Origin: Flavobacterium praedii
GTDB taxonomy: Bacteria; Bacteroidota; Bacteroidia; Flavobacteriales; Flavobacteriaceae
Length of the DNA stretch: 64,000 bases
Direction: 5' to 3'
Assembly: GCF_026810365.1 (NCBI RefSeq)
Contig: NZ_CP113948.1
Span: 2,195,001 to 2,259,000, forward strand
The notes below the pieces were generated by a model. That model was given only the letters and a program-made list of their open reading frames with translations, ran no database searches and was not told where the DNA came from. The position numbers and the translations under genes are program-made. Below are positions 53,944-62,080 of this stretch, piece by piece (the first letter of the stretch is position 1; the number at the start of each line of letters is the position of its first letter).

Positions 53944-54951
53944 TTAGCCCCCAATCTTAATCATGCTTCTGTTTTTAGAAAAAAGCAGTGGATTTTGGAA
54001 TTTAGCATCATCATCCATTCCGCCTCGCATGGTATGTTTGGATTTAATATTTTGAAAAATAAGTGGTTCAATTGAATCTCCTCCTCGTAAAGTATCAAGC
54101 AAGGATGTTTCGGTATTCGAGAACAAACAGTTTTTTAGTTTTCCATCAGCGGTTAAACGAATGCGGTTGCAAGTACTACAAAACGGATTGGTCACAGAAC
54201 TGATTACCGAAAAACTGCCTTGATAGCCTATAATTTTGTGGTTTTTGGAAGTATCGTTCGGTTTGTCTTGGATGCGTTCTACCTTTTGTTCGGCATAAAA
54301 TTCATTGACTTGACCAAGGATTTCGGCATAACTCACCAATTTCTCTTTGTTCCATTGATTACCGTCAAAAGGCATAAATTCTATAAACCGAATTTGAATG
54401 TTTCGGCCTTTGGTCATTTCAATAAAATCAATAATTTCGTGATCATTAAAGCCTTTAATCACAACGACATTTAGTTTTACCTGAAAGCCATTCGCTTCTA
54501 ATAAATCGAGATTCTCAATTACTTTTTCAAAATAATTGCGACGTGTAATTTGATTGAATTTTTCTTTTTTTAAACTGTCAATACTCACGTTCAAAGTGGT
54601 GACTCTGGCTTCTTTGAAGGTGTCAATGAATTCGTGAACTAGAATTCCGTTGGTGGTCAATGTCAGTTCGACACCCAATTTTCCTAATTGTTCAATAATG
54701 ATTTTGGCGTCTTTTCTCACCAATGGCTCGCCACCAGTCAATCGGATTTTATTAACGCCGAGTTTTACGAAAGTCTTGGCAATGGTTACAATCTCGTCTG
54801 CAGTCATCAGATGCGCTCTTGGTGTAAGCGCAATCCCCTCGGCTGGCATACAATACGTGCATCTCAAATTACAATGTTCCGTAATCGAAATTCGGAGGTA
54901 ATTGTGCACTCTCCCGTAGTTGTCCTGCATTGAATTGCTGTTATTTTCCAT
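53944..54951 (-). CDS. moaA: GTP 3',8-cyclase (Moco step 1)
   Basis: A 335-aa radical-SAM enzyme. The N-terminal cluster is C27-x3-C31-x2-C34 (EHCNLRCTYCMPAEG). The C-terminal cluster cysteines are in NPFCSTCNRIRLTADGKLKNC, and the C-terminal Gly-Gly needed for activity is present (IKIGG). It converts GTP to 3',8-cyclo-7,8-dihydro-GTP. The start at 54951 is one possibility; an ATG 12 bp upstream is equally open. The gene start overlaps the end of moaCB, so the two are translationally linked. It is the last gene of the Moco operon. Confidence 0.95.
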   Translation of the reverse strand: MENNSNSMQDNYGRVHNYLRISITEHCNLRCTYCMPAEGIALTPRAHLMTADEIVTIAKTFVKLGVNKIRLTGGEPLVRKDAKIIIEQLGKLGVELTLTTNGILVHEFIDTFKEARVTTLNVSIDSLKKEKFNQITRRNYFEKVIENLDLLEANGFQVKLNVVVIKGFNDHEIIDFIEMTKGRNIQIRFIEFMPFDGNQWNKEKLVSYAEILGQVNEFYAEQKVERIQDKPNDTSKNHKIIGYQGSFSVISSVTNPFCSTCNRIRLTADGKLKNCLFSNTETSLLDTLRGGDSIEPLIFQNIKSKHTMRGGMDDDAKFQNPLLFSKNRSMIKIGG

Positions 54952-55855
54952 GGTTGAAACCATTTAATATTTTGAATAAATGCAATACGGAAGGAAATAC
55001 TGCATCCATAGATTCACTGGCTCCTGCTGTAGAACCCGGCAAAGCCATGATTAATGTACTTCCTTTAAACCCCACTACAGATCTCGACAACATCGCATAA
55101 GGCGTTCTGTCCTGACCATACGAGCGAATGGCTTCCTCAATTCCTGGAATGCGTCGGTCGAGCATTGGAATTATAGCTTCGGGAGTGACATCACGGTTGG
55201 ACAAACCTGTTCCGCCAGTAAGGATAATCAAATCTTTATTGGCTAAACACAACTTATTTATCGTCTCCTGAATATCGAGAACCTCATCTGGAATGACCGA
55301 ATAACTCGAAACGCTCAATCCAAGATTCTTGATTTTGTCTGAGATTACTTTTCCCGCTCGGTCTTCTTTTTTTCCACTGGAAACACTGTCGGAACAAACG
55401 ATTACCGCTACCGATAAATCGAGATCTTCTTTGACCCCATAATCGGATTTTCCGCCTTTTTTGTGCAGTAATTTTATGGTCGAAATTTCGACTTGTTTGT
55501 CAATGGGTTTTAGCATATCATACATTGTCAAGGCTACAATTGATGCACCATGCATGGCTTCGACCTCAACGCCTGTTCTGTAAATTGCCTTTACCGTTAC
55601 TTTTATCAATATAGAATCTTCCAGCAGTTCATATTCAATTCCGGTGAATTCAATTGGCATCGGATGACAATCGGGAATAGAATTTGACGTATTTTTTACG
55701 GCAAACAACCCTGCTGTTCTCGAAACCTCCAACACATCGCCTTTCGGAACGGTTTTGTTTATAATGGCTTGCATCGTTGCCGGCGAACCAACTTTGACAA
55801 TAGCTTGAGCTGTTGCAGTACGTTGTGTGATTATTTTGTGGGTGATATCTACCAT
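54941..55855 (-). CDS. moaCB: Fused MoaC-MogA/MoaB bifunctional protein
   Basis: A 304-aa fusion. Residues about 1-145 are MoaC (cyclic pyranopterin monophosphate synthase: MVDITHKIITQRTATAQA; KNTSNSIPDCHPMPIEF; VEAMHGASIVALTMYDM). Residues about 150-304 are a MogA/MoaB domain (VAVIVCSDSVSSGKKEDRAG; ILTGGTGLSNRDVTPEA; LPGSTAGASESMDAVFP). It thus links an early and a late Moco step. Start 55855 (MVDITHKI) matches MoaC; the longer ORF runs into a TTTAGATT repeat. Confidence 0.93.
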   Translation of the reverse strand: MVDITHKIITQRTATAQAIVKVGSPATMQAIINKTVPKGDVLEVSRTAGLFAVKNTSNSIPDCHPMPIEFTGIEYELLEDSILIKVTVKAIYRTGVEVEAMHGASIVALTMYDMLKPIDKQVEISTIKLLHKKGGKSDYGVKEDLDLSVAVIVCSDSVSSGKKEDRAGKVISDKIKNLGLSVSSYSVIPDEVLDIQETINKLCLANKDLIILTGGTGLSNRDVTPEAIIPMLDRRIPGIEEAIRSYGQDRTPYAMLSRSVVGFKGSTLIMALPGSTAGASESMDAVFPSVLHLFKILNGFNHGK

Positions 55856-55919
55856 GGAGATTTTAGATTGAGGATTAACAATTTTAGATTTGTGCGTATT
55901 GCCATGCATTTAAGACAAT

Positions 55920-56393
55920 CTACAGAACTCCCCCTTCGGGGGTTGGGGGGCTATTCTTTTTCCAAGTATAACTTTCATCTTCAAAAATTTCCTTACCGAA
56001 AATGGCTGTCTTTTCTTTTATTTCTTCTACCAAAAACTCCAAAGCTTCATAGACCACTTTTCGTCTTGGTGCCGAAACAAAAACAAACAAACAAATTTCG
56101 CCTGTTTTTACCGTTCCCAAACTATGATAAATGTGCAAACACGACAATTCATATTTGGCAAAAGCCGCTTCTCGAATTTCGTAGAAAGATTGTTCCGCCA
56201 TTTCTTCGTAGGCTGTATACTCAATCGCTGCAACTGTTTTTCCTTCAATTACATCGGCACGAACTTGGCCCAAAAAAATATTGTGTGCTCCAATTGTGGT
56301 TTTACTTTGGTGTTTGGCAATCGAATTCCCAATAAATTCGGATGTTATTTGTCCCTGAATAAAGGAACTTTTTTTGGGTTTATCTGTTGACAT
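55920..56393 (-). CDS. moaE: Molybdopterin synthase catalytic subunit
   Basis: A 157-aa subunit that, with MoaD, puts sulfur into cyclic pyranopterin. Typical segments are NSIAKHQSKTTIGAHNIFLG, GKTVAAIEYTAYEEMAEQ, HSLGTVKTGEICLFVFVSAP and a C-terminal ESYTWKKN. The last ten residues (SPPTPEGGVL) are read from a CCCCCGAAGGGGG-type intergenic repeat, so the natural protein end has been changed by repeat insertion. The active lysines cannot be mapped without alignment. It lies 37 bp after the moeB-like gene. Confidence 0.93.
   Translation of the reverse strand: MSTDKPKKSSFIQGQITSEFIGNSIAKHQSKTTIGAHNIFLGQVRADVIEGKTVAAIEYTAYEEMAEQSFYEIREAAFAKYELSCLHIYHSLGTVKTGEICLFVFVSAPRRKVVYEALEFLVEEIKEKTAIFGKEIFEDESYTWKKNSPPTPEGGVL
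55927..55952. repeat. CCCCCGAAGGGGG repeat overlapping the moaE 3' end
   Basis: Same family as the pair at 22246-22373 (CTCCCCCTTCGGGGG followed by TTGGGGGG). It encodes the last residues of MoaE. Confidence 0.65.
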
Positions 56394-56430
56394 TATTAGT
56401 GTATTTTTTTAATTTTTCAAATTGATATTA

Positions 56431-57486
56431 CTATTGAATTTGATCTTTCAGCGATGCAATGCCTTTTGCTAAATGAAAAACACTAACAAACCCTGATTTT
56501 ATCAAATAATTCAAAGCCATTTGACTGCGTTTCCCCGTTTGACAAAACAAAACAATTTCCTGATTTTTATCTAATTTTTTGCTGTAATCTTCTAACATAC
56601 TCAAGGGAATCCGAATAACATTATTTCTTTTAAACTCTGGTATTTCGTCCAATTCCCGAACGTCAATAACAACGATTCTTAACTGACCGCATTTTTCTAA
56701 AAAAGCTTCGGGAGTTAAATCTTCATTTGTTCTTTTGCTGTTCAAAAGCAAAGTTCCGTTTATAAATGCTTTTTCTATTTCTTTTGGATTTTTGACAAAA
56801 TCAATAATTTGGGTTTGAAAATGGAGTGCATCATAAATCAATAATTTGCCCGATAATACCTTACCGATTTCCAATATTATCTTAAGTACTTCAGTGGCTT
56901 GAAATGCACCTAAGGTATTAGGCAAAACACCCAAAACTCCGGATTCCGCACAACTCGGAACGGCATTTAATCCTTCCTGTTCAGGAAATAAGCAACGGTA
57001 ACTCGGACCATTTTTATAATTGAATACCGAAACCTGCCCTTCAAACTTATGAATCGAAGCATACACCATTGGAATTCTTTTGGCAACAGAAATATCATTA
57101 ATCAAGTAGCGAACGGAAATCGCATCGGTACAATCGACAATGATTTGGTAATCCCCAACCACTCGTACCACATTTTCTTCCTTGAAAAACTCAGCAAAGG
57201 CCACTACATCAATCTCGGGATTGAGTTCCAAAATCGCTTTTTTGGCAGTTTCGGATTTACTGTTTCCACAATCTTTTAAAGTATACAATAATTGTCTGTG
57301 CAAGTTGGTTTCATCTACCACATCTCCATCTACAATGCCGATGTTTCCAACTCCTGCTGCTGCCAAATTTTGCAAAACAGGACAGCCCAAACCACCCGCA
57401 CCAATTACCAAAACGCGAGCATTCTGTAATTTTTGCTGGCCTGTTTCTCCTATTTCCGGGAGAATTATTTGTCTGGAATATCTCAT
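56431..57486 (-). CDS. moeB: MoeB/ThiF-type adenylyltransferase with rhodanese domain
   Basis: A 351-aa protein. Residues about 1-245 are the E1-like adenylating domain (VIGAGGLGCPVLQNLAAAGV; VDGDVVDETNLHRQLLY; VDCTDAISVRYLIND), which activates the MoaD C-terminal glycine. Residues about 255-351 are a rhodanese domain with a cysteine loop (VLFCQTGKRSQMA), as in MOCS3/Uba4, which can hold the sulfur. Only scattered cysteines are seen where E. coli MoeB has its zinc pairs. It lies between moaD and moaE. Confidence 0.9.
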   Translation of the reverse strand: MRYSRQIILPEIGETGQQKLQNARVLVIGAGGLGCPVLQNLAAAGVGNIGIVDGDVVDETNLHRQLLYTLKDCGNSKSETAKKAILELNPEIDVVAFAEFFKEENVVRVVGDYQIIVDCTDAISVRYLINDISVAKRIPMVYASIHKFEGQVSVFNYKNGPSYRCLFPEQEGLNAVPSCAESGVLGVLPNTLGAFQATEVLKIILEIGKVLSGKLLIYDALHFQTQIIDFVKNPKEIEKAFINGTLLLNSKRTNEDLTPEAFLEKCGQLRIVVIDVRELDEIPEFKRNNVIRIPLSMLEDYSKKLDKNQEIVLFCQTGKRSQMALNYLIKSGFVSVFHLAKGIASLKDQIQ

Positions 57487-57548
57487 AGTGTTTAATATTT
57501 AAAAGTTTAAAGTTAAACGGGTTTGAACCATTAAACTTCAAACAAATT

Positions 57549-57791
57549 TCACCCTCCAGCAAAAGGCGGCAGAAAAGCAATTACATCATTGTCTTTTATA
57601 AAGGTTTGCAAATCGCTCATCGTTTGGTTGACCGCAATGTTATAAGTTGTATTTTGCATGTTTTGGTAACTGTCCTCTATTTTAGATTTTAATGCTGAAA
57701 CCGAAATAGTTTCTTGATCGAAAGTGAATTGTTCCTCTTTCAATTGAGTGATATCGGCGAGTAAACCAAAATATTTTAGCGTTATCGTCAT
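57549..57791 (-). CDS. moaD: Molybdopterin synthase sulfur carrier subunit
   Basis: An 80-aa ubiquitin-like protein. It has the beta-grasp start (MTITLKYFGLLADITQ) and the required C-terminal Gly-Gly (FLPPFAGG), to which sulfur is attached after adenylation by the MoeB-like protein. It overlaps mobA by 4 bp and is followed by moeB after 62 bp. Confidence 0.93.
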   Translation of the reverse strand: MTITLKYFGLLADITQLKEEQFTFDQETISVSALKSKIEDSYQNMQNTTYNIAVNQTMSDLQTFIKDNDVIAFLPPFAGG

Positions 57792-58357
57792 TTGATTAAA
57801 TTTTGATATTCTTCTGGTGTGTTTATATTTTGAATCTGGTTATTCCATTTTTCTGGAATTTCAAGAGTTTGGTGTTTGACATCTTCAATTACTTTTCGTA
57901 ATTTTAATTGTTTACCTGCCATATGTTCTCCAAAAACAATTCGCATGGAACGATCGTAAACCCCAATCAGTGGGCTTGTTTTATCGCCACTTTTGGTTTG
58001 TGTCACCATGTAGGTTTCGTCGTGATTTTTTAAAACCCATTGCAACAATTCAGTTGAGACCAATGGCACATCCACACTCAAAACCAGATTGATTTTGGTC
58101 TTGGATGCCTTAAGTGCAGTATAAAGACCCCCAACTGGACCTTTGTTTTCAATAATATCTTCGACTCTGGTAAAACCGAGAGCATCATATTCTTTGTTTG
58201 CCGAAACAATTAAAATATTGGAACCAAAAATGGGCTGTAAAGCATCACAAATATGTTTAATGAATGGTTTTCCGTTTAAAACCAACAAACCTTTCTCAGT
58301 TCCCATTCGTTGGCTCTTACCTCCTGCCAAAACAATTGCTGTTATTTTATTTTCCAT
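57788..58357 (-). CDS. mobA: Molybdenum cofactor guanylyltransferase
   Basis: A 189-aa nucleotidyltransferase that adds GMP to Moco, giving the guanine dinucleotide form used by the nitrate reductase. The GTP-binding loop is VLAGGKSQRMGTEKGLL, and the metal-binding aspartate is in LVLSVDVPLVS. It overlaps moaD (ATGA type) and follows the TauE gene by 17 bp. Confidence 0.93.
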   Translation of the reverse strand: MENKITAIVLAGGKSQRMGTEKGLLVLNGKPFIKHICDALQPIFGSNILIVSANKEYDALGFTRVEDIIENKGPVGGLYTALKASKTKINLVLSVDVPLVSTELLQWVLKNHDETYMVTQTKSGDKTSPLIGVYDRSMRIVFGEHMAGKQLKLRKVIEDVKHQTLEIPEKWNNQIQNINTPEEYQNLIK

Positions 58358-58374
58358 ATTTTTTTTTGTTCAAA

Positions 58375-59124
58375 TTATGCGGTTGCATATAATTTAAAAA
58401 TGGCGATCCCTATAACTATAGACAATACAATTCGTAACCCTTTTGAATTAAATTTTGTACTTCCATAATAAGCTCCCAATAATCCTCCTATAAAAACCAA
58501 TCCGATTAAAAGTCCCGAAGAAACTGGTAACGTACCTCCTTGTGACACAAAACCAAAAAGTCCAGAAATAGAATTGACCAATATAAACAATGCCGAAACA
58601 GCAGCCGTTTGTTTCATAGTAGCCCAACCCATCAATAACAGAACAGGACTCAAAATAATACCGCCGCCAATACCCAACAAACCAGATAGAAATCCAATAA
58701 GTGCACCGAATGCCAATGCCATGGGAACGTTTATATTTTTTAAATTTTCTTTCTCTTTTCCAAAAAGCCCTAACAAACGCATTACCGCAAAGACCAAAAC
58801 GGTAGCCAAAATAATTTTATAATAAAAAGCATCGATTTTTAGATAACCCCCAATAAACGAAAACGGAATAGAAGTCAATGCGAAAGGATAAAAGAGATTC
58901 CATTTAAAGTTTTTTTCCCTGTAATAAAAATAAAAAGAAAGACCCGAAACCAAGATATTCAATACCAAAGCTGTGGGTTTCATGAATGTCATCGGGAAAG
59001 CAAACGCACTCATTAAAGCGAGATAGCCACTCGCCCCGCCATGACCAACACTAGCGTACAAAAAAGCTACAATAGGAAACAATACCAATAATAAAGGCAT
59101 GTCTAATAAATGTTCTACGCTCAT
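58375..59124 (-). CDS. TauE/SafE-family membrane permease
   Basis: A 249-aa protein with about eight helices. It has the two family repeats: FLYASVGHGGASGYLALMS and LIGFLSGLLGIGGGIILSPVL. Characterised members move sulfite, sulfoacetate or other oxyanions or organosulfur compounds. The gene overlaps the ModE-like regulator by 4 bp and precedes mobA. No ModABC genes are in the window. A role in molybdate or sulfur supply for Moco is inferred from context only. Confidence 0.85.
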   Translation of the reverse strand: MSVEHLLDMPLLLVLFPIVAFLYASVGHGGASGYLALMSAFAFPMTFMKPTALVLNILVSGLSFYFYYREKNFKWNLFYPFALTSIPFSFIGGYLKIDAFYYKIILATVLVFAVMRLLGLFGKEKENLKNINVPMALAFGALIGFLSGLLGIGGGIILSPVLLLMGWATMKQTAAVSALFILVNSISGLFGFVSQGGTLPVSSGLLIGLVFIGGLLGAYYGSTKFNSKGLRIVLSIVIGIAIFKLYATA

Positions 59125-59450
59125 AAAGAATGTTTTTTAAGTTCTAAATCTAAAAAATCCCAACAAGCAATATTAATTTTTTCAAAAGAATCAATAAGTG
59201 ATTTACCATAAGCAGTTACAATTGTTCCTCCTCCTTTGTTACCTCCCACATGAGTTTCGATTAAAGGCTCTTTGGAAGCTTTATTCGATGCATCGATCAA
59301 TTTCCATGCTTTTTGATAGGAAATATTCATTTCTTTGGCGGCTTTATTGAGAGAACCAGTAACCTCAATAAGCTTTAACAACTGAATACGGCCTTCGCTA
59401 ATGAGGATTCCTTCGTCGGTTTCAATCCAAATTTTACTTTTGATCTTCAA
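59121..59450 (-). CDS. ModE-like winged-helix regulator lacking the molybdate-binding half
   Basis: A 109-aa protein matching the ModE N-terminal DNA-binding domain: ISEGRIQLLKLIEVTGSLNK, AAKEMNISYQKAWKLIDASN, and the wing GGNKGGGTIVTAYGK. E. coli ModE has about 260 residues with two C-terminal MOP-type molybdate-binding repeats. None is present here. It heads the Moco operon and has a CGTTATA palindrome at its own promoter. It may bind a ligand in another way or act as a constant regulator. Confidence 0.88.
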   Translation of the reverse strand: MKIKSKIWIETDEGILISEGRIQLLKLIEVTGSLNKAAKEMNISYQKAWKLIDASNKASKEPLIETHVGGNKGGGTIVTAYGKSLIDSFEKINIACWDFLDLELKKHSL

Positions 59451-59460
59451 AGTTGGTTAT

Positions 59461-59490
59461 TTTCGTTATACTTTCGCAAATATAACGAAA
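59461..59490. promoter_or_regulatory. Candidate ModE operator (CGTTATA palindrome)
   Basis: TTTCGTTATA and TATAACGAAA are perfect 10-bp inverted arms with a 10-bp spacer, 11 bp upstream of the ModE-like start. The half-site CGTTATA is that of the E. coli ModE operator, where the spacer is longer. It overlaps the -7 element. Confidence 0.7.
59477..59484 (-). promoter_or_regulatory. -7 element of the Moco operon
   Basis: TATATTTG on the minus strand, embedded in the CGTTATA palindrome, so a bound regulator would block it. Confidence 0.55.
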
Positions 59491-59683
59491 TGATAATTTC
59501 CTGAAAATAAAAAAACAACTTAACGGCATCTTTTTTGTTATAAAAAAACAATAATTCATATTCATACTCGCTTTTAGTATTAAACACAAAAAAATAGCAA
59601 GACAATTACTTCAAAAAAAATACTCTTTAAAAAATTAAAATAATTATATTCGTTCTTCCATTTTTAACCATAACCAACTATAA

Positions 59684-60475
59684 ATGAATATGAAGCAAGC
59701 TACTACTATAGACGAAGTCATTCAGTTTTTGGATGAAATAATTGCAATATCAAAATTAGAACAAAGCGCTATAGGCTTGTTTACTGCTCTTTATCGTGAA
59801 GTTACTGTACAAATAAAGAATGGCATTGCCAATGGTACTTTTCAGAATGGGGAACGAATGGAGAAACTAGATGTTATTTTCGCCAATCGGTATTTGAAGG
59901 CGTATTACCAATACAAAGCCAAAGAAAAACCTTCTGAATGTTGGGAATTCTCGTTTCAACAAGCAGAAGACTTTTGGCCAATAGTTGTTCAGCATTTATT
60001 ACTCGGTATCAATGCGCATGTGAATCTGGATCTAGGAATTGCATCGGCACAAGTTTGTACTCCAGAAAATATTGAAAGCTTAAAATCTGATTTTGACCAA
60101 ATAAATACTATTCTGAGCAATCTTGTAGAAAGCGTCGAAAAATGCCTAATCAAAATTTGGCCAACGTTGACCATTATTTTAAAATTATCTGGTAAAATAG
60201 ACAACTTCTTTATTGATTTCAGTATGAAAACGGCTAGAGATGGAGCTTGGAAATTTGCCAATGAATTTGTTGTACTACCCGAAAATCAAAGAGATGCCTG
60301 CATACAGGAAAGAGATGCGAAAATCACCAAAATCGCTCGATTAATTTCAAATCCAGGTTTTCTGGTTAGCAGTGTTTTTAAATTCATTCGCTTATTTGAA
60401 AAAGGAACTGTTGCTCAAAAAATAATCGATTTGCAGATAATTGAAGAAAAAAAGGTCGAATGTGCGGTAGCTTAA
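59684..60475 (+). CDS. DUF5995 family protein
   Basis: A 263-aa soluble, mainly helical protein. I recognise the DUF5995 family by LFTALYREVTVQIKNGI, FANRYLKAYYQYK and HLLLGINAHVNLDLGIA. Histidines and acidic residues in these segments (HLLLGINAHVNLDLG) may bind a metal; this is inference. No function is known. It is a single gene, transcribed away from the Moco operon, with a hairpin repeat after it. Confidence 0.75.
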   Translation: MNMKQATTIDEVIQFLDEIIAISKLEQSAIGLFTALYREVTVQIKNGIANGTFQNGERMEKLDVIFANRYLKAYYQYKAKEKPSECWEFSFQQAEDFWPIVVQHLLLGINAHVNLDLGIASAQVCTPENIESLKSDFDQINTILSNLVESVEKCLIKIWPTLTIILKLSGKIDNFFIDFSMKTARDGAWKFANEFVVLPENQRDACIQERDAKITKIARLISNPGFLVSSVFKFIRLFEKGTVAQKIIDLQIIEEKKVECAVA

Positions 60476-60489
60476 TCGTGTACATATTT

Positions 60490-60547
60490 AACCGAAAAGT
60501 TCGCTAAGCTTTGCGTTCATAGCGCTTGCTTTGCGAACCTTGCGGTT
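60490..60547. repeat. AACCG-GTTCGC inverted repeat
   Basis: AACCGAAAAGTTCGC (60490-60504) and GCGAACCTTGCGGTT (60533-60547) pair with few mismatches, forming a hairpin between two convergent genes. It probably serves as a transcription barrier. Confidence 0.6.
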
Positions 60548-60575
60548 GAATCTTTTGCAAATATATTAAAATCGC

Positions 60576-61802
60576 TTAAGCCTGTTCTTTCACAAATCGA
60601 GCAATTACTTCCTGATAATAATTAAAAGTAGTTTTAGCAATCGATTCCCAACTAAATTGTTTCAACACTCGTACGCGACCAGCTTTACCCATAGCTGTTG
60701 CCAGTTCCTCATTGTCCAACAATGCATTTATCTTGGCGGCAAAAGCTTTTTGAAAACCAATTGGATCTTTTGGATTAAAATCTGTTCTGGAAACACTTTC
60801 CAACGGAATCAAATAACCGGTTTCTCCTTCCACAATTATTTCAGGAATTCCACCTACATGACTGCCCACAACGGGCGTTTCACAAGCCATAGCTTCCAAA
60901 TTAATGATCCCGAAAGGCTCATATAACGAAGGACAAGCAAAAACTCGAGCATGACTGTACAGCACTTTGACTTTTTCACGTGGTAACATTTCCGAAATTA
61001 AAATTACTCCTTCTCTTTCAGATTTTAATTTTGCAATAAGCGATTCCGTTTCTTTAGCAATTTCTTCGGTATCGGGAGCCCCTGCACAAAGTACAATTTG
61101 GCAATTTTTAGTAAAATATTGGGCTGCTTCAATCAATCCTGAAATTCCTTTTTGACGAGTAATTCGGCCTACAAAAAGCACAAAAGGAATATTTGGATCG
61201 ATTCCATATTCAGCCAACAAAGCCTCATCAAAAGTCGGTTTATAAAATTCGGGATCGATACCGTTATGGATTACAGTTACTTTTTTGGGATCAACACCAT
61301 AGGCTTCCACAACATCGGTTTTCATTTGTTCACTCACGGCAATCACACCATCGGCAGTTTTGTAAGCGTTTGCTTCAATCCATCGGGACATAAAATAACC
61401 GTTACCCAATTGTTCTACCTTCCAAGGACGATGCGTTTCTAAACTGTGAGTCGTCAATATTAACGGTACCTGCAGCAATTCTCTGCTAAAAACACCAGCC
61501 AAATGCGTGTACCAAGTATGGCAATGCACAATATCAGCTTTAGGAGTTGCTTGAGCCATTTCGACATTTCGGCTTAAATTATGAAACATCTTTATGTGTT
61601 CGTTTTCTGGATCGACCATTTTAGTCAAACAGGAATTAATTCCTTCCACATGCATGGAATCCTTGTTCTCCTTTTGATCTCCAAAACACCGAACCTCAAC
61701 TTGCCCAAGTTTAGCCAATTCTTGACTCAAAAAATCAATATGAACTCCTGCTCCACCATAAATATTGGGTGGAAATTCGTTTGTATAAAGCGCTATTTTC
61801 AT
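60576..61802 (-). CDS. GT4/GT5-type glycosyltransferase, glycogen-synthase-like
   Basis: A 408-aa GT-B enzyme. N-terminal glycine-rich loop: MKIALYTNEFPPNIYGGAGVHID. C-terminal: VLFVGRITRQKGISGL and the E-x7-E motif in LYEPFGIINLEAMACETPVVG. It resembles actinobacterial GlgM-type enzymes that make maltose-1-phosphate or extend glycogen from ADP-glucose. The donor is not certain from sequence. The start at 61802 gives a normal N-terminus. No other glycogen gene is in the window. Confidence 0.85.
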   Translation of the reverse strand: MKIALYTNEFPPNIYGGAGVHIDFLSQELAKLGQVEVRCFGDQKENKDSMHVEGINSCLTKMVDPENEHIKMFHNLSRNVEMAQATPKADIVHCHTWYTHLAGVFSRELLQVPLILTTHSLETHRPWKVEQLGNGYFMSRWIEANAYKTADGVIAVSEQMKTDVVEAYGVDPKKVTVIHNGIDPEFYKPTFDEALLAEYGIDPNIPFVLFVGRITRQKGISGLIEAAQYFTKNCQIVLCAGAPDTEEIAKETESLIAKLKSEREGVILISEMLPREKVKVLYSHARVFACPSLYEPFGIINLEAMACETPVVGSHVGGIPEIIVEGETGYLIPLESVSRTDFNPKDPIGFQKAFAAKINALLDNEELATAMGKAGRVRVLKQFSWESIAKTTFNYYQEVIARFVKEQA

Positions 61803-62080
61803 AAGTATGCTACGTTTGTTTGGAAATAAATAGTTTTGCTGCAAGATATACCTTCAAAGTCTTGACATGCATCAAAAAAATGAATTTAGTAAAAATACAA
61901 AACCACAATTTAAATCGTACCCAAACCAACCAATATTTTAAAACATTTTCGATCAAAATTCTAAATTATCTAAACTTTCAACAAAACACGTCATTAATTA
62001 CTATTGACATTTACTACAATTTAACTAGATTAGCCTAATAATCCTATTTCCTTTTTTATTCATCTAAAAAAAACTGAAAA

